DNA of 64,000 bases from a virus (IMGVR_UViG_3300008258_000002:1-64000), one strand, 5' to 3'. Shown: positions 44,370-51,315, counted from the first letter of the stretch. Notes: generated by a model from the letters alone, not told the origin. A program made the numbers and translations.

Positions 44370-44702
44370 CTATAAACCAATCACATATTCTGGTCCGTAT
44401 AGTTGCGTACCGAGAAGTTTTCCTAGTTCAGCATATACAAGTTCGTATAGCAATCCGTATCTAGAATCAAAGTTTGCTTGCTTTGACCCTGCACGATGAA
44501 AATACTCAAAAGCGAAGAATAGATTTAGAAGTCTAGGCAAGTCGAACTGCTCTGATGCTAGGTACTCATTGATGTCAATGTCACCCTCTTCAGTCTGTTG
44601 AACGAAGTTCTTACCCTCTTTTTCAATAAGAGCGTGTAAATCGTTAGGGGACATTTGAGAAATGTCTGTCGGCACTGGTTGTGCTTTGTCTTCAGCCATC
44701 AT
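44370..44702 (-). CDS. Hypothetical protein
   Basis: 110 residues, or 109 if the second of two consecutive ATGs is used. Acidic and mostly helical (LPRLLNLFFAFEYFHRAG, LLYELVYAELGKLLG). An AAGG ribosome site and a TATAAT box lie just upstream, though without a clear -35. I recognise no family. Confidence 0.6.
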   Translation of the reverse strand: MMAEDKAQPVPTDISQMSPNDLHALIEKEGKNFVQQTEEGDIDINEYLASEQFDLPRLLNLFFAFEYFHRAGSKQANFDSRYGLLYELVYAELGKLLGTQLYGPEYVIGL

Positions 44703-44746
44703 AATCCTTACTGTAAGTATTCCAATTATAACCTAAGCCAAAACTC

Positions 44747-45571
44747 TTATCTTGTAGTCCAATTTACATCTGGATAATTACGCTTGTTCTTTTTGATTTG
44801 AGCATCGGCTTTGGCTTGGATTAGAATTCTCTGCTCCTCAACCGAAGTTCCTCGCTTGTGTGCCAAAGCAACCAAGATGGTGTCAAGTGACTCTTGGCTA
44901 CGCTCAATCTCTTCAGGTGTGCGACCCATGCTTTGAATACCAACTAGCATATTGACGGCAATTGACTGAGCAGTACGCTCTGCCTTGACCTCAGTCTTGT
45001 ATCTGCTAAATGCGTATTCAAGCACTACTAGCGGTGTGCCATCTGGATTCCAGATACCAGTCTTCAAACGCTTAGCCTCAATCTCAGCCTTACGAACCTG
45101 ACGAAGACGGCGTGCCTCTACTACCTCTGGGTCTTCCAACTCGCATTGTCTGAGGAAGTAAGCAGATGGGGCGTGAGCATAGCAAACAGTACAGGCTTTC
45201 TCGCCAGCAAGAAACGCAATCTCAAGTTCATCTCGACCTGACATCTCGGTAAGCCAAACATACTGAGTAGTAGGAAAGCAGGTTCCGCAATTACGACTCT
45301 TGTGAATGTGCCCATTGCTATTCCGCACAAGGTAGGCACGGGACCATCCTGTGTAGAGTGCCTTGAGGGCTGCCAGTTTTTCCTTGTCGACGGCAAGTTC
45401 TTTTTCGAGAGCATCTCGTTTGATTTCTTTTTGCTCCACTTCTTTGCCCATCCAAGAGTGCTTCTTGTTGTACTCGATTGACTGATTCAGTGAGTGGATG
45501 CTTATGTTCTTTGACTCAATAGACGCAAGTAGTTCTGCGATTTGTGTGTCAATAATAATCGGTGTAGTCAT
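44747..45571 (-). CDS. Conserved actinophage-type protein with zinc-knuckle region
   Basis: 274 residues. Residues 10-70 form a coiled coil. The middle (about 77-135) has SRAYLVRNSNGHIHKSRNCGTCFPTT, WLTEMSG and AGEKACTVCYAHAP, with Cys/His spacing fit for one zinc site. The C-terminus is helical and charged. Proteins with this middle are frequent in actinophages but have no assigned role as far as I know. Its start overlaps the stop of the upstream membrane gene (TAATG), so the two are coupled. Confidence 0.65.
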   Translation of the reverse strand: MTTPIIIDTQIAELLASIESKNISIHSLNQSIEYNKKHSWMGKEVEQKEIKRDALEKELAVDKEKLAALKALYTGWSRAYLVRNSNGHIHKSRNCGTCFPTTQYVWLTEMSGRDELEIAFLAGEKACTVCYAHAPSAYFLRQCELEDPEVVEARRLRQVRKAEIEAKRLKTGIWNPDGTPLVVLEYAFSRYKTEVKAERTAQSIAVNMLVGIQSMGRTPEEIERSQESLDTILVALAHKRGTSVEEQRILIQAKADAQIKKNKRNYPDVNWTTR

Positions 45572-45780
45572 TATCTTCTGCTCCTGACATTTCTACGAAG
45601 AGCCAGTGGTCTGTTCTGCCAAGCAAAGATGAGCCCAGCAAAACCCCCAACTACAAGAGTGATTGATGATAGGAGTATGGCTAACTTATCGGCACTGATT
45701 GACAGTGTGCCAGCCTTGATACTGAGCCCCAAAGCAAGTAGCCCCAGTCCCAGTGGTATTGAAACAATCATTGTTTTCAT
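45571..45780 (-). CDS. Small two-segment membrane protein
   Basis: 69 residues with two hydrophobic helices (MIVSIPLGLGLLALGLSI and AILLSSITLVVGGFAGLIFAW) and a basic tail (LRRNVRSRR), the layout of a class II holin. The NlpC/P60 wall hydrolase gene lies next upstream, which would suit a lysis pair, but they are separated by a terminator and a promoter. It has its own SigR-like promoter and a GAAAGGAT ribosome site. Confidence 0.6.
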   Translation of the reverse strand: MKTMIVSIPLGLGLLALGLSIKAGTLSISADKLAILLSSITLVVGGFAGLIFAWQNRPLALRRNVRSRR

Positions 45781-45806
45781 TTGAATCCTTTCGGTATGTA
45801 TTCAAT

Positions 45807-45833
45807 AACTAAAACTTATAGGAATTTATTCCC
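45807..45833 (-). promoter_or_regulatory. SigR/SigH-like promoter P1
   Basis: GGGAAT-N18-GTT on the minus strand, then TATTGA; serves the membrane protein gene at 45571-45780. A TTGACA overlaps just upstream of the GGGAAT. Confidence 0.6.
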
Positions 45834-45850
45834 ATTGTCAAGTGGAAACG

Positions 45851-45873
45851 CACAGAAAAAATGGCGGCCCAGG
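45851..45873. repeat. Copy 2 of the CACAGAAAAA repeat
   Basis: CACAGAAAAA-A-TGGC-GG-CCCAGG, 21 of 23 bases equal to the copy at 40129. It lies between promoter P1 and the terminator of the NlpC gene. Confidence 0.6.
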
Positions 45874-45882
45874 AAGGAGAAA

Positions 45883-45904
45883 TCCCCGCCATTTCTGACG
45901 GGGA
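45883..45904 (-). terminator. Terminator of the NlpC/P60 gene
   Basis: TCCCCG / CGGGGA stem with a 10-base loop just after the stop, followed on the minus strand by a short T-rich tail. Confidence 0.7.
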
Positions 45905-45921
45905 GTTCCTGAAGTTTATCT

Positions 45922-46503
45922 TTACGCAGTCGGTATTACCCGAACATAGATTATTCTGTTGTTTTCGTAATCGGAGAGTGGCTGTATGTGAGTTCCACCA
46001 AATCCACGATTGGCATTTACTACCTTGTCCTTACCAATGTAAATAGCGGAGTGGTAGAAACTCTTAGAGCCACGATAGCCAAAGATTACTATATCTCCAA
46101 CTTTTCGTTCTTTCTTAGATACTCTTTCACCAACATACGCTTGTGCTGTTGCTGAGTGTGGTACTTCTACACCCAGTTGCTCGTAAGCCCATCTGACCAT
46201 CCCAGAGCAGTCCCACCCATAAATAGATGAACCAGTCGGAACATAGGGGGTTTTACCTACTCGGTGTATTAATCGGATTACGACTTTATTCAGTTTTTTT
46301 CTATTTTCAATACTTTCCGCATACTTCGCAAACGAAGTGGATTTAGATATTACGGGGTTATTGAAAATGTTCTTTGATGCGACAATTTGTTGAGTTTCCA
46401 CACTCCTTGTCACTTCATCTTTTGCTAACTGACTTGCTATTGCCGAAGATGATACACACCCATTGAGCAACAAAGCCATTGTTATTGTCAGCAACCATTT
46501 CAT
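45922..46503 (-). CDS. NlpC/P60 peptidase with lipoprotein signal
   Basis: 193 residues. The N-terminus MKWLLTITMALLLNGCVSS is a lipoprotein signal with lipobox LLNGC. The NlpC/P60 domain spans about 85-190: the catalytic Cys is in YGWDCSGMVRWAYEQLG, the His in SFYHSAIYIG, and the third residue probably lies near NANRGFGG. The enzyme should cut peptide stems of peptidoglycan. A lipid-anchored form on the outer side of the membrane is not the usual endolysin design and could serve lysis without holin, or alter the wall or block superinfection during infection. It is monocistronic with its own terminator. Confidence 0.85.
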   Translation of the reverse strand: MKWLLTITMALLLNGCVSSSAIASQLAKDEVTRSVETQQIVASKNIFNNPVISKSTSFAKYAESIENRKKLNKVVIRLIHRVGKTPYVPTGSSIYGWDCSGMVRWAYEQLGVEVPHSATAQAYVGERVSKKERKVGDIVIFGYRGSKSFYHSAIYIGKDKVVNANRGFGGTHIQPLSDYENNRIIYVRVIPTA

Positions 46504-46622
46504 TAGGCGACCTACCTTTCCTTGTTAGTTAGTACTTGGTCGTTGTTTGTTTTGGTTCTCCCAATACATATTCAGTTATAGGTAATATTTTACCCACATA
46601 AATCGGTGTTTATGTGTAAAAA

Positions 46623-46645
46623 GAGCCAGTTTAGACACTTGGCTC
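46623..46645 (-). terminator. Terminator of the XRE gene
   Basis: GAGCCA / TGGCTC stem with an 11-base loop and a T-run (TTTTT) on the minus strand. Confidence 0.8.
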
Positions 46646-46671
46646 AGGTGTTTGCTACTAAATAGCGGGGT

Positions 46672-46914
46672 TTACTGCCACATACCAAGTGCTTTCATCA
46701 TCTCGTTTGGCGTGACTTTGAGTTCTTGGCAGAGTTTTGCCATCATACCTGACGGCAACTGTCGTTGCTGATGGAAGTATCTACTTAGACTGCTTTTCTG
46801 CATTCCAGTAGCCATCGCAAATTGGTTTAGAGATTTGTAGCCACGCTTTGTGTACATAGCAACAAACCAATCCCAACTAGCATCGGCGTTCTTTTTTGTC
46901 ATATTTGCTCTCAC
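46672..46914 (-). CDS. XRE-family helix-turn-helix regulator
   Basis: 80 residues from a GTG at 46914 chosen because an ideal AAAGGAGGGG ribosome site precedes it. The HTH is in SLNQFAMATGMQKSSLSRYFHQQRQLPSGMMAKLCQELKV, the usual five-helix XRE fold. Small single-domain XRE proteins are phage repressors or Cro-like switches. It stands alone with a terminator. The next gene upstream starts under a promoter with a TGACAAATGTCA palindrome, a possible binding site (inference). Confidence 0.8.
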   Translation of the reverse strand: MRANMTKKNADASWDWFVAMYTKRGYKSLNQFAMATGMQKSSLSRYFHQQRQLPSGMMAKLCQELKVTPNEMMKALGMWQ

Positions 46915-46952
46915 TTTTACCCCTCCTTTCGTGAGTTGTGTTTGCTCTTTCA

Positions 46953-47468
46953 TTAGCAAATCTCAAATCCACCAGAGTTCTCTAGGAACTCGGCAAACTC
47001 TTCTAAATCATCAAGGTCAAGTGAGTAGGAAGTTTCCCACGCATCTTTCTTACCTTCGCCATCGCAACCATTACACCAACCATGTGTGCGATTAGTTAGT
47101 GATGCCATCTCAGGTGAAAGTTCTCTAATCGGCATCTTGTGCTCTACGCCAAGTGCATCGGTACGAATACCAGTTCCTTGGCAGAGTTCGCAGTTAGGTC
47201 GTTCAAGTGATGCTAAACGAGAATTACGCTTTTCAATGTAATCCTTAGCCTCACCAGTTTTTAGTTGTTCTCTAATTCGGCGTGCTAGTTCCAAACTGCC
47301 AGCGTTGTTCAATCCATCGCCATCGTTGTAATGTCCAGATACTTCGCCAACTAGGTCGTTGAAGTTATCAACGCAGTAGTCCCAGAGTGGTCGCCAGCCC
47401 CAAACATTACGGCGGAAGTACTCGCCAGTTTCGTTCTTAGGGCTCTTGCCATATACATCCATACCCAT
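46953..47468 (-). CDS. Zinc-knuckle protein, paralog 1
   Basis: 171 residues. It starts MGMDVYGKSPKNETGEYFRRNVWGWRPL; CELCQGTGIR and WCNGCDGEG form a four-Cys DnaJ-like zinc knuckle around residues 95-145; a C-terminal acidic helix ends in EFAEFLENSGG. The next gene upstream encodes a protein with the same plan. Such proteins are widespread in phages of many hosts without known role. It has a clear TTGACA promoter at 47513-47542. Confidence 0.7.
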   Translation of the reverse strand: MGMDVYGKSPKNETGEYFRRNVWGWRPLWDYCVDNFNDLVGEVSGHYNDGDGLNNAGSLELARRIREQLKTGEAKDYIEKRNSRLASLERPNCELCQGTGIRTDALGVEHKMPIRELSPEMASLTNRTHGWCNGCDGEGKKDAWETSYSLDLDDLEEFAEFLENSGGFEIC

Positions 47469-47512
47469 AGTATTTTCTCCAATCGTTTGTTGTTACCATT
47501 TGGTATATATGA

Positions 47513-47542
47513 AATCTACACAACGGCACTGACATTTGTCAA
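47513..47542 (-). promoter_or_regulatory. Promoter with TGACATTTGTCA palindrome
   Basis: TTGACA, 18 bases, TAGATT for the zinc-knuckle gene. The -35 forms half of the same TGACA-AA-TGTCA palindrome as at 43464 and 40481. Confidence 0.65.
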
Positions 47543-47561
47543 GCGTGTCGCAAAAGATTTT

Positions 47562-48065
47562 TTACCAGTTTGCTCCACCTGAGTTTTTGAGAAACTCGGC
47601 GAACTCTTGGATATCTTCTACTTCTAAGTAATAACTACTGTTGTTGGTCTTCCTTGAGCCAAACCCACCACAGCCATTGCAATATCCGTGTGTCCTACCA
47701 ACTTGTTCGGCAAGCAGAGCCACTAACTCCATCTTGTCCATACCCTTTTCTTTTCCAAGTTCATCGGCACGAATACCAGTGCCAGCACAGATTTCACATA
47801 CGACAGTTGGCTCTGCTTTTACAGTGAGCATAAAGTTATCGGCATATTTCTCGGCCTTGCCACTTGCGATGTCTTCAAACAGAGCATCGGCCAGTCTGCT
47901 TGCTTGGAGTTTAGTGAGTTTGCCATCAAGAAAGGCTTTCTCGTATTTGTTGTGATTTTCAAGAACATAGTTCTTCAGTGGAGTCCAGCCCCACACATTT
48001 CTACTGAACGACTCTCCTACGGCGTGAGTCGGCTTCAATCCATCAACAGTCGTGCCCATCGGCAT
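47562..48065 (-). CDS. Zinc-knuckle protein, paralog 2
   Basis: 167 residues, sharing with the neighbour the N-terminal F-S/R-RNVWGW-x-PL, CEICAGTGIRADELG, YCNGCGGFG and the terminal EFAEFLKNSGG. The two are products of an old tandem duplication; each has its own promoter (48095-48123 here, TTGACA-N17-TACAAT) and an AAAGGAGATG ribosome site. Function unknown. Confidence 0.7.
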   Translation of the reverse strand: MPMGTTVDGLKPTHAVGESFSRNVWGWTPLKNYVLENHNKYEKAFLDGKLTKLQASRLADALFEDIASGKAEKYADNFMLTVKAEPTVVCEICAGTGIRADELGKEKGMDKMELVALLAEQVGRTHGYCNGCGGFGSRKTNNSSYYLEVEDIQEFAEFLKNSGGANW

Positions 48066-48094
48066 CTCCTTTTGTCATTATCGTCTTGTGTTTT

Positions 48095-48123
48095 ATTGTA
48101 GGCGGCAGGTTTTTCCATGTCAA
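48095..48123 (-). promoter_or_regulatory. Consensus promoter of zinc-knuckle paralog 2
   Basis: TTGACA, 17 bases, TACAAT. The stop codon TGA of the upstream gene is contained in the -35 hexamer, an example of the compact layout here. Confidence 0.75.
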
Positions 48124-48392
48124 GAGGAAATCTTCGTTGTGTATCCTATCCTGTTGAGTGCATCTTCGGTATCCACATACGGGATAGTTGATAACGAATT
48201 ACCCCAGTCCACATCATCTCCCTCCAAATCATTACAGAGAAAGACACTTGTTTCTTCATAATCCTGCCTCGCCAACGAGGAAATCAGAACTATTCTCCCA
48301 TCATGCACCCCACCTGAAAGGAAGTAAAGAAAAGAGATGCGTTCATCAAACGCGTCAAGCAGTTTTATCGGTGTAGCAGAGTGAAAGGACAT
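48120..48392 (-). CDS. Hypothetical protein
   Basis: 90 residues from the ATG at 48392 (MSFHSATPIKLLDAFDERISF). Acidic, mixed alpha-beta (DGRIVLISSLARQDYEETSVFLCNDL). No Shine-Dalgarno site: a TACCTT box sits six bases before the ATG, as for a leaderless message. Its stop codon lies inside the next promoter. I recognise no family. Confidence 0.6.
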   Translation of the reverse strand: MSFHSATPIKLLDAFDERISFLYFLSGGVHDGRIVLISSLARQDYEETSVFLCNDLEGDDVDWGNSLSTIPYVDTEDALNRIGYTTKISS

Positions 48393-48457
48393 GCTACAAA
48401 GGTAGCATTGTGAACGGAAAAACAGGCTGCCCACGCCATCTTCGGCATAAAGAAAAA

Positions 48458-48475
48458 GGCTCGGTTTCCCAAGCC
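48458..48475 (-). terminator. Terminator after the 48494-48886 gene
   Basis: GGCTTGG / CCGAGCC stem with a 4-base loop followed on the minus strand by TTTTTCTTT. It ends the transcript from promoter P2. Confidence 0.8.
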
Positions 48476-48493
48476 AGTTTCTCTTTCTCTCTT

Positions 48494-48886
48494 TTAGTCG
48501 GTAACTATCCCATCGGGATACTTCACCAGCATTTCTCTTGCGTAATCTATCGCCTTGTCCAGTTCAGAAAACGGCTCAGAGTAGTAGTCGGTGTGATGGA
48601 TAGAGTAAATCTCAAACCAAGGGTTCATAACTATTGTTAGCAGTTCTTCATCTTGTTCATACAATTTGCTAAGTTCCCCATCGTTGCTGATTTCTTTTAG
48701 CAAAGCATCGGTGTATCTGATTATCTTTACACTTCCATCTTTTTCGGTTTTGTGGATACGCATTTCGCCATTTCGCACTACGAAAAATGGATTATCTTTA
48801 TCAGCCCAGACTTCTTCGTATCCAGTTTCCCAGACATAAAACTCAGGGGATAATCTTTCGGTGTTGATTTTAGTTTCCTGATTCAT
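48494..48886 (-). CDS. Hypothetical protein
   Basis: 130 residues, acidic with many Tyr and Trp (FYVWETGYEEVWADKDNPF). It is the last of five overlapping small genes transcribed from P2 near 49750. Its start lies within the end of the 46-residue gene. I recognise no family. Confidence 0.6.
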   Translation of the reverse strand: MNQETKINTERLSPEFYVWETGYEEVWADKDNPFFVVRNGEMRIHKTEKDGSVKIIRYTDALLKEISNDGELSKLYEQDEELLTIVMNPWFEIYSIHHTDYYSEPFSELDKAIDYAREMLVKYPDGIVTD

Positions 48887-49010
48887 TTTTATCCAGCACT
48901 TTCTTAATTTGTTCCATAGTCAAACCCATACGCAAACAAATCTGAATGGTTCTAACATTTATCAACGCTTTTTCTTTATTGTTGATTAGTTCTTTTTCTT
49001 TATCGTTCAT
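48870..49010 (-). CDS. Very small helical protein (46 aa)
   Basis: MNDKEKELINNKEKALINVRTIQIC... with a possible short HTH-like turn in RMGLTMEQIKKVLDK. Its start overlaps the stop of the upstream gene (TAATG) and its end overlaps the start of the next, so it is translated by coupling. The reading frame preserved between two coupled genes supports it being real. Confidence 0.6.
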   Translation of the reverse strand: MNDKEKELINNKEKALINVRTIQICLRMGLTMEQIKKVLDKNESGN

Positions 49011-49288
49011 TAGTCGTTCTCTCCTAATAGTCGGATTTGTTCTGCCACATCTTCAGGGTCGGCAGGTTCAGTTGCTCCACACTCTTCGCACCAGTTCTGT
49101 GTCGGGGTGTTGGCTATGTTCATTTGTAAAGTCCAAGTGTGGTTCTCGCACTCAACTTCTTTGTCAAAGTCCAGTAGCACTTCACTACACTCTTCGCACT
49201 CAATGGCGACATTAGTATCGGCATAGGTCACAACTACTACATCGTGTCCTATGTGTCGGCTTAGGTCGTTGTAATCGGTAGCACTCAT
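49010..49288 (-). CDS. Zinc-ribbon protein
   Basis: 92 residues from the ATG at 49288 that overlaps the upstream stop (TAATG). Two CxxC pairs (IECEECSEV and WCEECGATEP) are about 33 residues apart and suggest one bound zinc. The rest is acidic. Function unknown; one of many small zinc-ribbon proteins in this arm. Confidence 0.65.
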   Translation of the reverse strand: MSATDYNDLSRHIGHDVVVVTYADTNVAIECEECSEVLLDFDKEVECENHTWTLQMNIANTPTQNWCEECGATEPADPEDVAEQIRLLGEND

Positions 49289-49491
49289 TAGTCCCACACT
49301 TCCAATACTTCTACATCGGTATCAACTAACTTGTGATTAGATAAGTCAAAACCATCTTCTTCTTTTATGCGTTCTATCGCCAAGTCAATAATTTCTTCTT
49401 GGTCAGTTGTCGGTGTTGTAACACTCGTAATGTAACTCGTAGAGTTTGTGGTCAGAGTGACTGTATAAGTTGCTGATGAATAGTTATACAT
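49288..49491 (-). CDS. Small hypothetical protein
   Basis: 67 residues; a Thr/Ser/Tyr-rich beta-like N-terminus (SSATYTVTLTTNSTSYITS) and an acidic C-terminus. Its start overlaps the end of the DUF4314 gene by eight bases and its stop overlaps the next start. I recognise no family. Confidence 0.6.
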   Translation of the reverse strand: MYNYSSATYTVTLTTNSTSYITSVTTPTTDQEEIIDLAIERIKEEDGFDLSNHKLVDTDVEVLEVWD

Positions 49492-49699
49492 TATCCACCA
49501 CTTCCGTAATCTCTCTCCAACTATCTCCCGAACCTTCGATAAGACTTAGGTTAGAGCCATTGTCCCATTGCACTACAATTGTTCGGTATCCCCAAGGGTC
49601 AATGTATTCCATCACCTTAGTTCCTAATGCACCCTTAGTTAGATTTGTATAAGGGTCGGAAGTAGAAATCAGTTCTACTCTTATTTTTGTTTTTTCCAT
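49484..49699 (-). CDS. DUF4314-like small beta protein
   Basis: 71 residues with the DUF4314 pattern: IRVELISTSDPYTNLTKGALGT, then VVQWDNGSNLSLIEGSGDSW. The fold is probably a small SH3-like barrel. Members are common in actinobacterial and Gram-positive phages; function unknown. It is the first gene of a five-gene overlapping set and follows promoter P2. Confidence 0.75.
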   Translation of the reverse strand: MEKTKIRVELISTSDPYTNLTKGALGTKVMEYIDPWGYRTIVVQWDNGSNLSLIEGSGDSWREITEVVDNV

Positions 49700-49731
49700 T
49701 AGTTATCAATTCCTTTCTTGATAATTACTAT

Positions 49732-49758
49732 AACTAAAACGGCAGACATTTTATTCCC
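49732..49758 (-). promoter_or_regulatory. SigR/SigH-like promoter P2
   Basis: GGGAAT-N18-GTTATAGT on the minus strand, driving the five-gene set 48494-49699. The GGGAAT overlaps the stop codon of the upstream membrane gene. Confidence 0.7.
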
Positions 49759-49930
49759 TGTTTCCAAACAGATACACTACACAGCCCACAAACCCAGAGA
49801 AGAAAAGCAAAAGCCCAGCCCATAGAGCAGGTAAGTTTCCACCAAAGATAAAGGCGTGTCCGAGTTGGTCGGTGATGCGAAGACAATTCCAAAAACACCA
49901 CATACCTAGCAAAGCAATAACAATTTTCAT
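49751..49930 (-). CDS. Small membrane protein
   Basis: 59 residues from the ATG at 49930 (MKIVIALLGMWCFWNCL), chosen for its AAAGGAGAAC ribosome site. Two membrane helices flank a short loop (DQLGHAFIFGG) and the protein ends YLFGNRE. It has its own promoter at 49972-49999. Function unknown. Confidence 0.65.
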   Translation of the reverse strand: MKIVIALLGMWCFWNCLRITDQLGHAFIFGGNLPALWAGLLLFFSGFVGCVVYLFGNRE

Positions 49931-49971
49931 TGCGTTCTCCTTTCCGAGAGATTTTGTTGCCATACAGCAAA

Positions 49972-49999
49972 TCTATACCCTACGGCACAAATTAGTCAA
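49972..49999 (-). promoter_or_regulatory. Promoter of the small membrane protein
   Basis: TTGACT, 16 bases, TATAGA on the minus strand. Confidence 0.6.
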
Positions 50000-50040
50000 G
50001 TATTTCTATCGGCAGTTCATAACAATTTGATAACGGGGGT

Positions 50041-50178
50041 TTAGGCTCTTACGCCTTTAATTTTTATAGGTTTGCACTCGTTGTGGCAGTTCGTGCATTT
50101 TTCTTGCTCGTTATTGTAAAGGTGAGCACAAGCGGTGCACTCCCACATCGTAAATAGAAACTCGTATTCCATTTTCAT
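50041..50178 (-). CDS. Zinc-ribbon miniprotein (45 aa)
   Basis: Starts MKMEYEFLFTMWECTACAHLY with a GAAAGGAG ribosome site. Two CxxC pairs (WECTACAH and KCTNCHNEC) make a small zinc ribbon; the end is basic (KPIKIKGVRA). It has a promoter TTGACT-N17-GACAAT at 50206-50234. Confidence 0.65.
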   Translation of the reverse strand: MKMEYEFLFTMWECTACAHLYNNEQEKCTNCHNECKPIKIKGVRA

Positions 50179-50205
50179 CTCCTTTCGGTATTGGTTGTTG
50201 ATTAC

Positions 50206-50234
50206 ATTGTCCCAGATAATAAAACAAAAGTCAA
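50206..50234 (-). promoter_or_regulatory. Promoter of the zinc-ribbon miniprotein
   Basis: TTGACT, 17 bases, GACAAT on the minus strand. Confidence 0.55.
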
Positions 50235-50277
50235 GTCAGGGTCGCCGCATTTTCCATGCCCATGGCGAACAAAAAAC

Positions 50278-50312
50278 TATCCCGCATCGGCTTTTTTCTC
50301 CAATACGGGATA
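50278..50312 (-). terminator. Terminator of the 50317-50529 gene
   Basis: TATCCCG / CGGGATA stem with a long loop, followed by TTTTTTG on the minus strand. Confidence 0.7.
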
Positions 50313-50316
50313 CTTT

Positions 50317-50529
50317 TTAGATGGTTGGGTCGTCTTCATCAAAAATGTTTGCACCGCACACCAAACAAACTTGATTTGATGTCGCAGGACACTCACTTTT
50401 GCATTCCAGACAGAAATACCAACTCAGTTCTCTATGATTTTGCTTCACGAAGTCAAAAACCGCGTTCTTTCCTTGCTCAACAACAAGTTCGGCACATAAC
50501 TTTTGTAAAGTTTTTTCGTATTCATGCAT
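50317..50529 (-). CDS. Zinc-ribbon protein
   Basis: 70 residues from the ATG at 50529 (MHEYEKTLQKL), chosen for the AAAGGAGG ribosome site. An N-terminal helix is followed by two CxxC pairs (YFCLECKSECP and QVCLVCGANIF) and an acidic end. A near-perfect promoter precedes it. Function unknown. Confidence 0.7.
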   Translation of the reverse strand: MHEYEKTLQKLCAELVVEQGKNAVFDFVKQNHRELSWYFCLECKSECPATSNQVCLVCGANIFDEDDPTI

Positions 50530-50553
50530 GAGTTCCTCCTTTCGCATAACTTT

Positions 50554-50582
50554 ATTATAAACATTGCCCCAGCGGATGTCAA
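50554..50582 (-). promoter_or_regulatory. Consensus promoter
   Basis: TTGACA, 17 bases, TATAAT: a perfect match to the housekeeping consensus, for the gene at 50317-50529. Confidence 0.85.
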
Positions 50583-50664
50583 TACTTTTTCTAAAAATAA
50601 AATAACACGGCGTTTAGGGAATGGAAAATTCGGCAGCCCACCCAGCCGAGCCCAGCAAAACAAA

Positions 50665-50686
50665 ACCCCCAACCTGAGTTGAGGGT
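50665..50686 (-). terminator. Terminator of the 50707-50940 gene
   Basis: ACCCTCAAC / GTTGGGGGT stem with a short loop and TTTTG on the minus strand. Confidence 0.7.
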
Positions 50687-50706
50687 CGTGTTTGGAAGAT
50701 TCGGTG

Positions 50707-50940
50707 TTAGTTTGCCTCGTCTTTGTGAGTAAAGAAAGCGTTTGAGCATTCAACGCACATACCAAGTTCTTCGGCGTGTGTATCTGCTTCTATCTTCTCC
50801 CCGCACTTATCGCAAGGCAATAGTCCACCATTGATTAGTTGCTCCAAAGCGTGCAACGCTTCATCGGCGTTAGTTGTCCCATTGTGATAATCGGTGTAGA
50901 TAGCCTTTACTGCTTGCTCTTCTACTGCTGTTAGTTCCAT
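50707..50940 (-). CDS. Zinc-ribbon protein
   Basis: 77 residues. A helical N-terminus (TAVEEQAVKAIYTDYHNG) is followed by two CxxC pairs (LPCDKCGEK and GMCVECSNAF). SigR-like promoter P3 lies upstream within the terminator of the preceding unit. Function unknown. Confidence 0.7.
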   Translation of the reverse strand: MELTAVEEQAVKAIYTDYHNGTTNADEALHALEQLINGGLLPCDKCGEKIEADTHAEELGMCVECSNAFFTHKDEAN

Positions 50941-50972
50941 AGTCCCACCTCCTCTCGGTGTAAAAGAATAAT

Positions 50973-50999
50973 AACCGAACCCCCTGACAAATTATTCCC
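50973..50999 (-). promoter_or_regulatory. SigR/SigH-like promoter P3 inside a terminator hairpin
   Basis: GGGAAT-N18-GTTATTATT on the minus strand. The GGGAAT lies in the loop of a stem CCGAACCC / GGGTTCGG (50975-51010) that ends the gene at 51018-51287, and the -10 region doubles as the T-rich tail. Confidence 0.7.
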
Positions 51000-51017
51000 A
51001 GAGGGTTCGGCATTGGT

Positions 51018-51287
51018 TTAGATAAACAACTGCTGGTCGACCATCTCCATCACAAAATCCAAATCCCGGCCCTCTAAGTCTTCTTCTATGTAAGTTGAGA
51101 AGTCGTAAGTTCCATCTTGGTTTGAGGTAAAGATGTTGACGATAGTTGTGTCGTGTTGCCAAGTTGCTAGGTCGCCATCGGTGTTCGCACCAATAATCGC
51201 ACCCCAATACTTAACAAGGTCACTCGGCGTAAGTTTAGTTTGTGGAATACCACCAACAACTTGTTGCCCCGCGTCATTTAGTTCCAT
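51018..51287 (-). CDS. Hypothetical protein
   Basis: 89 residues from the ATG at 51287 (MELNDAGQQVVGG), chosen for its AAAGGTGG ribosome site. Acidic, with LTPSDLVKYWGAIIG and a C-terminal DLDFVMEMVDQQLFI. I recognise no family. The leader, including the GTGATTACT spacer before the ATG, is nearly identical to that of the gene at 51590-51763. Confidence 0.65.
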   Translation of the reverse strand: MELNDAGQQVVGGIPQTKLTPSDLVKYWGAIIGANTDGDLATWQHDTTIVNIFTSNQDGTYDFSTYIEEDLEGRDLDFVMEMVDQQLFI

Positions 51288-51315
51288 AGTAATCACCACC
51301 TTTCATAGTTATAAT

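Noticed and set aside
49734-49970. 78-codon minus frame overlapping the small membrane protein
   Set aside because: The frame of 49751-49930 has the AAAGGAGAAC ribosome site and membrane helices; the other has neither.
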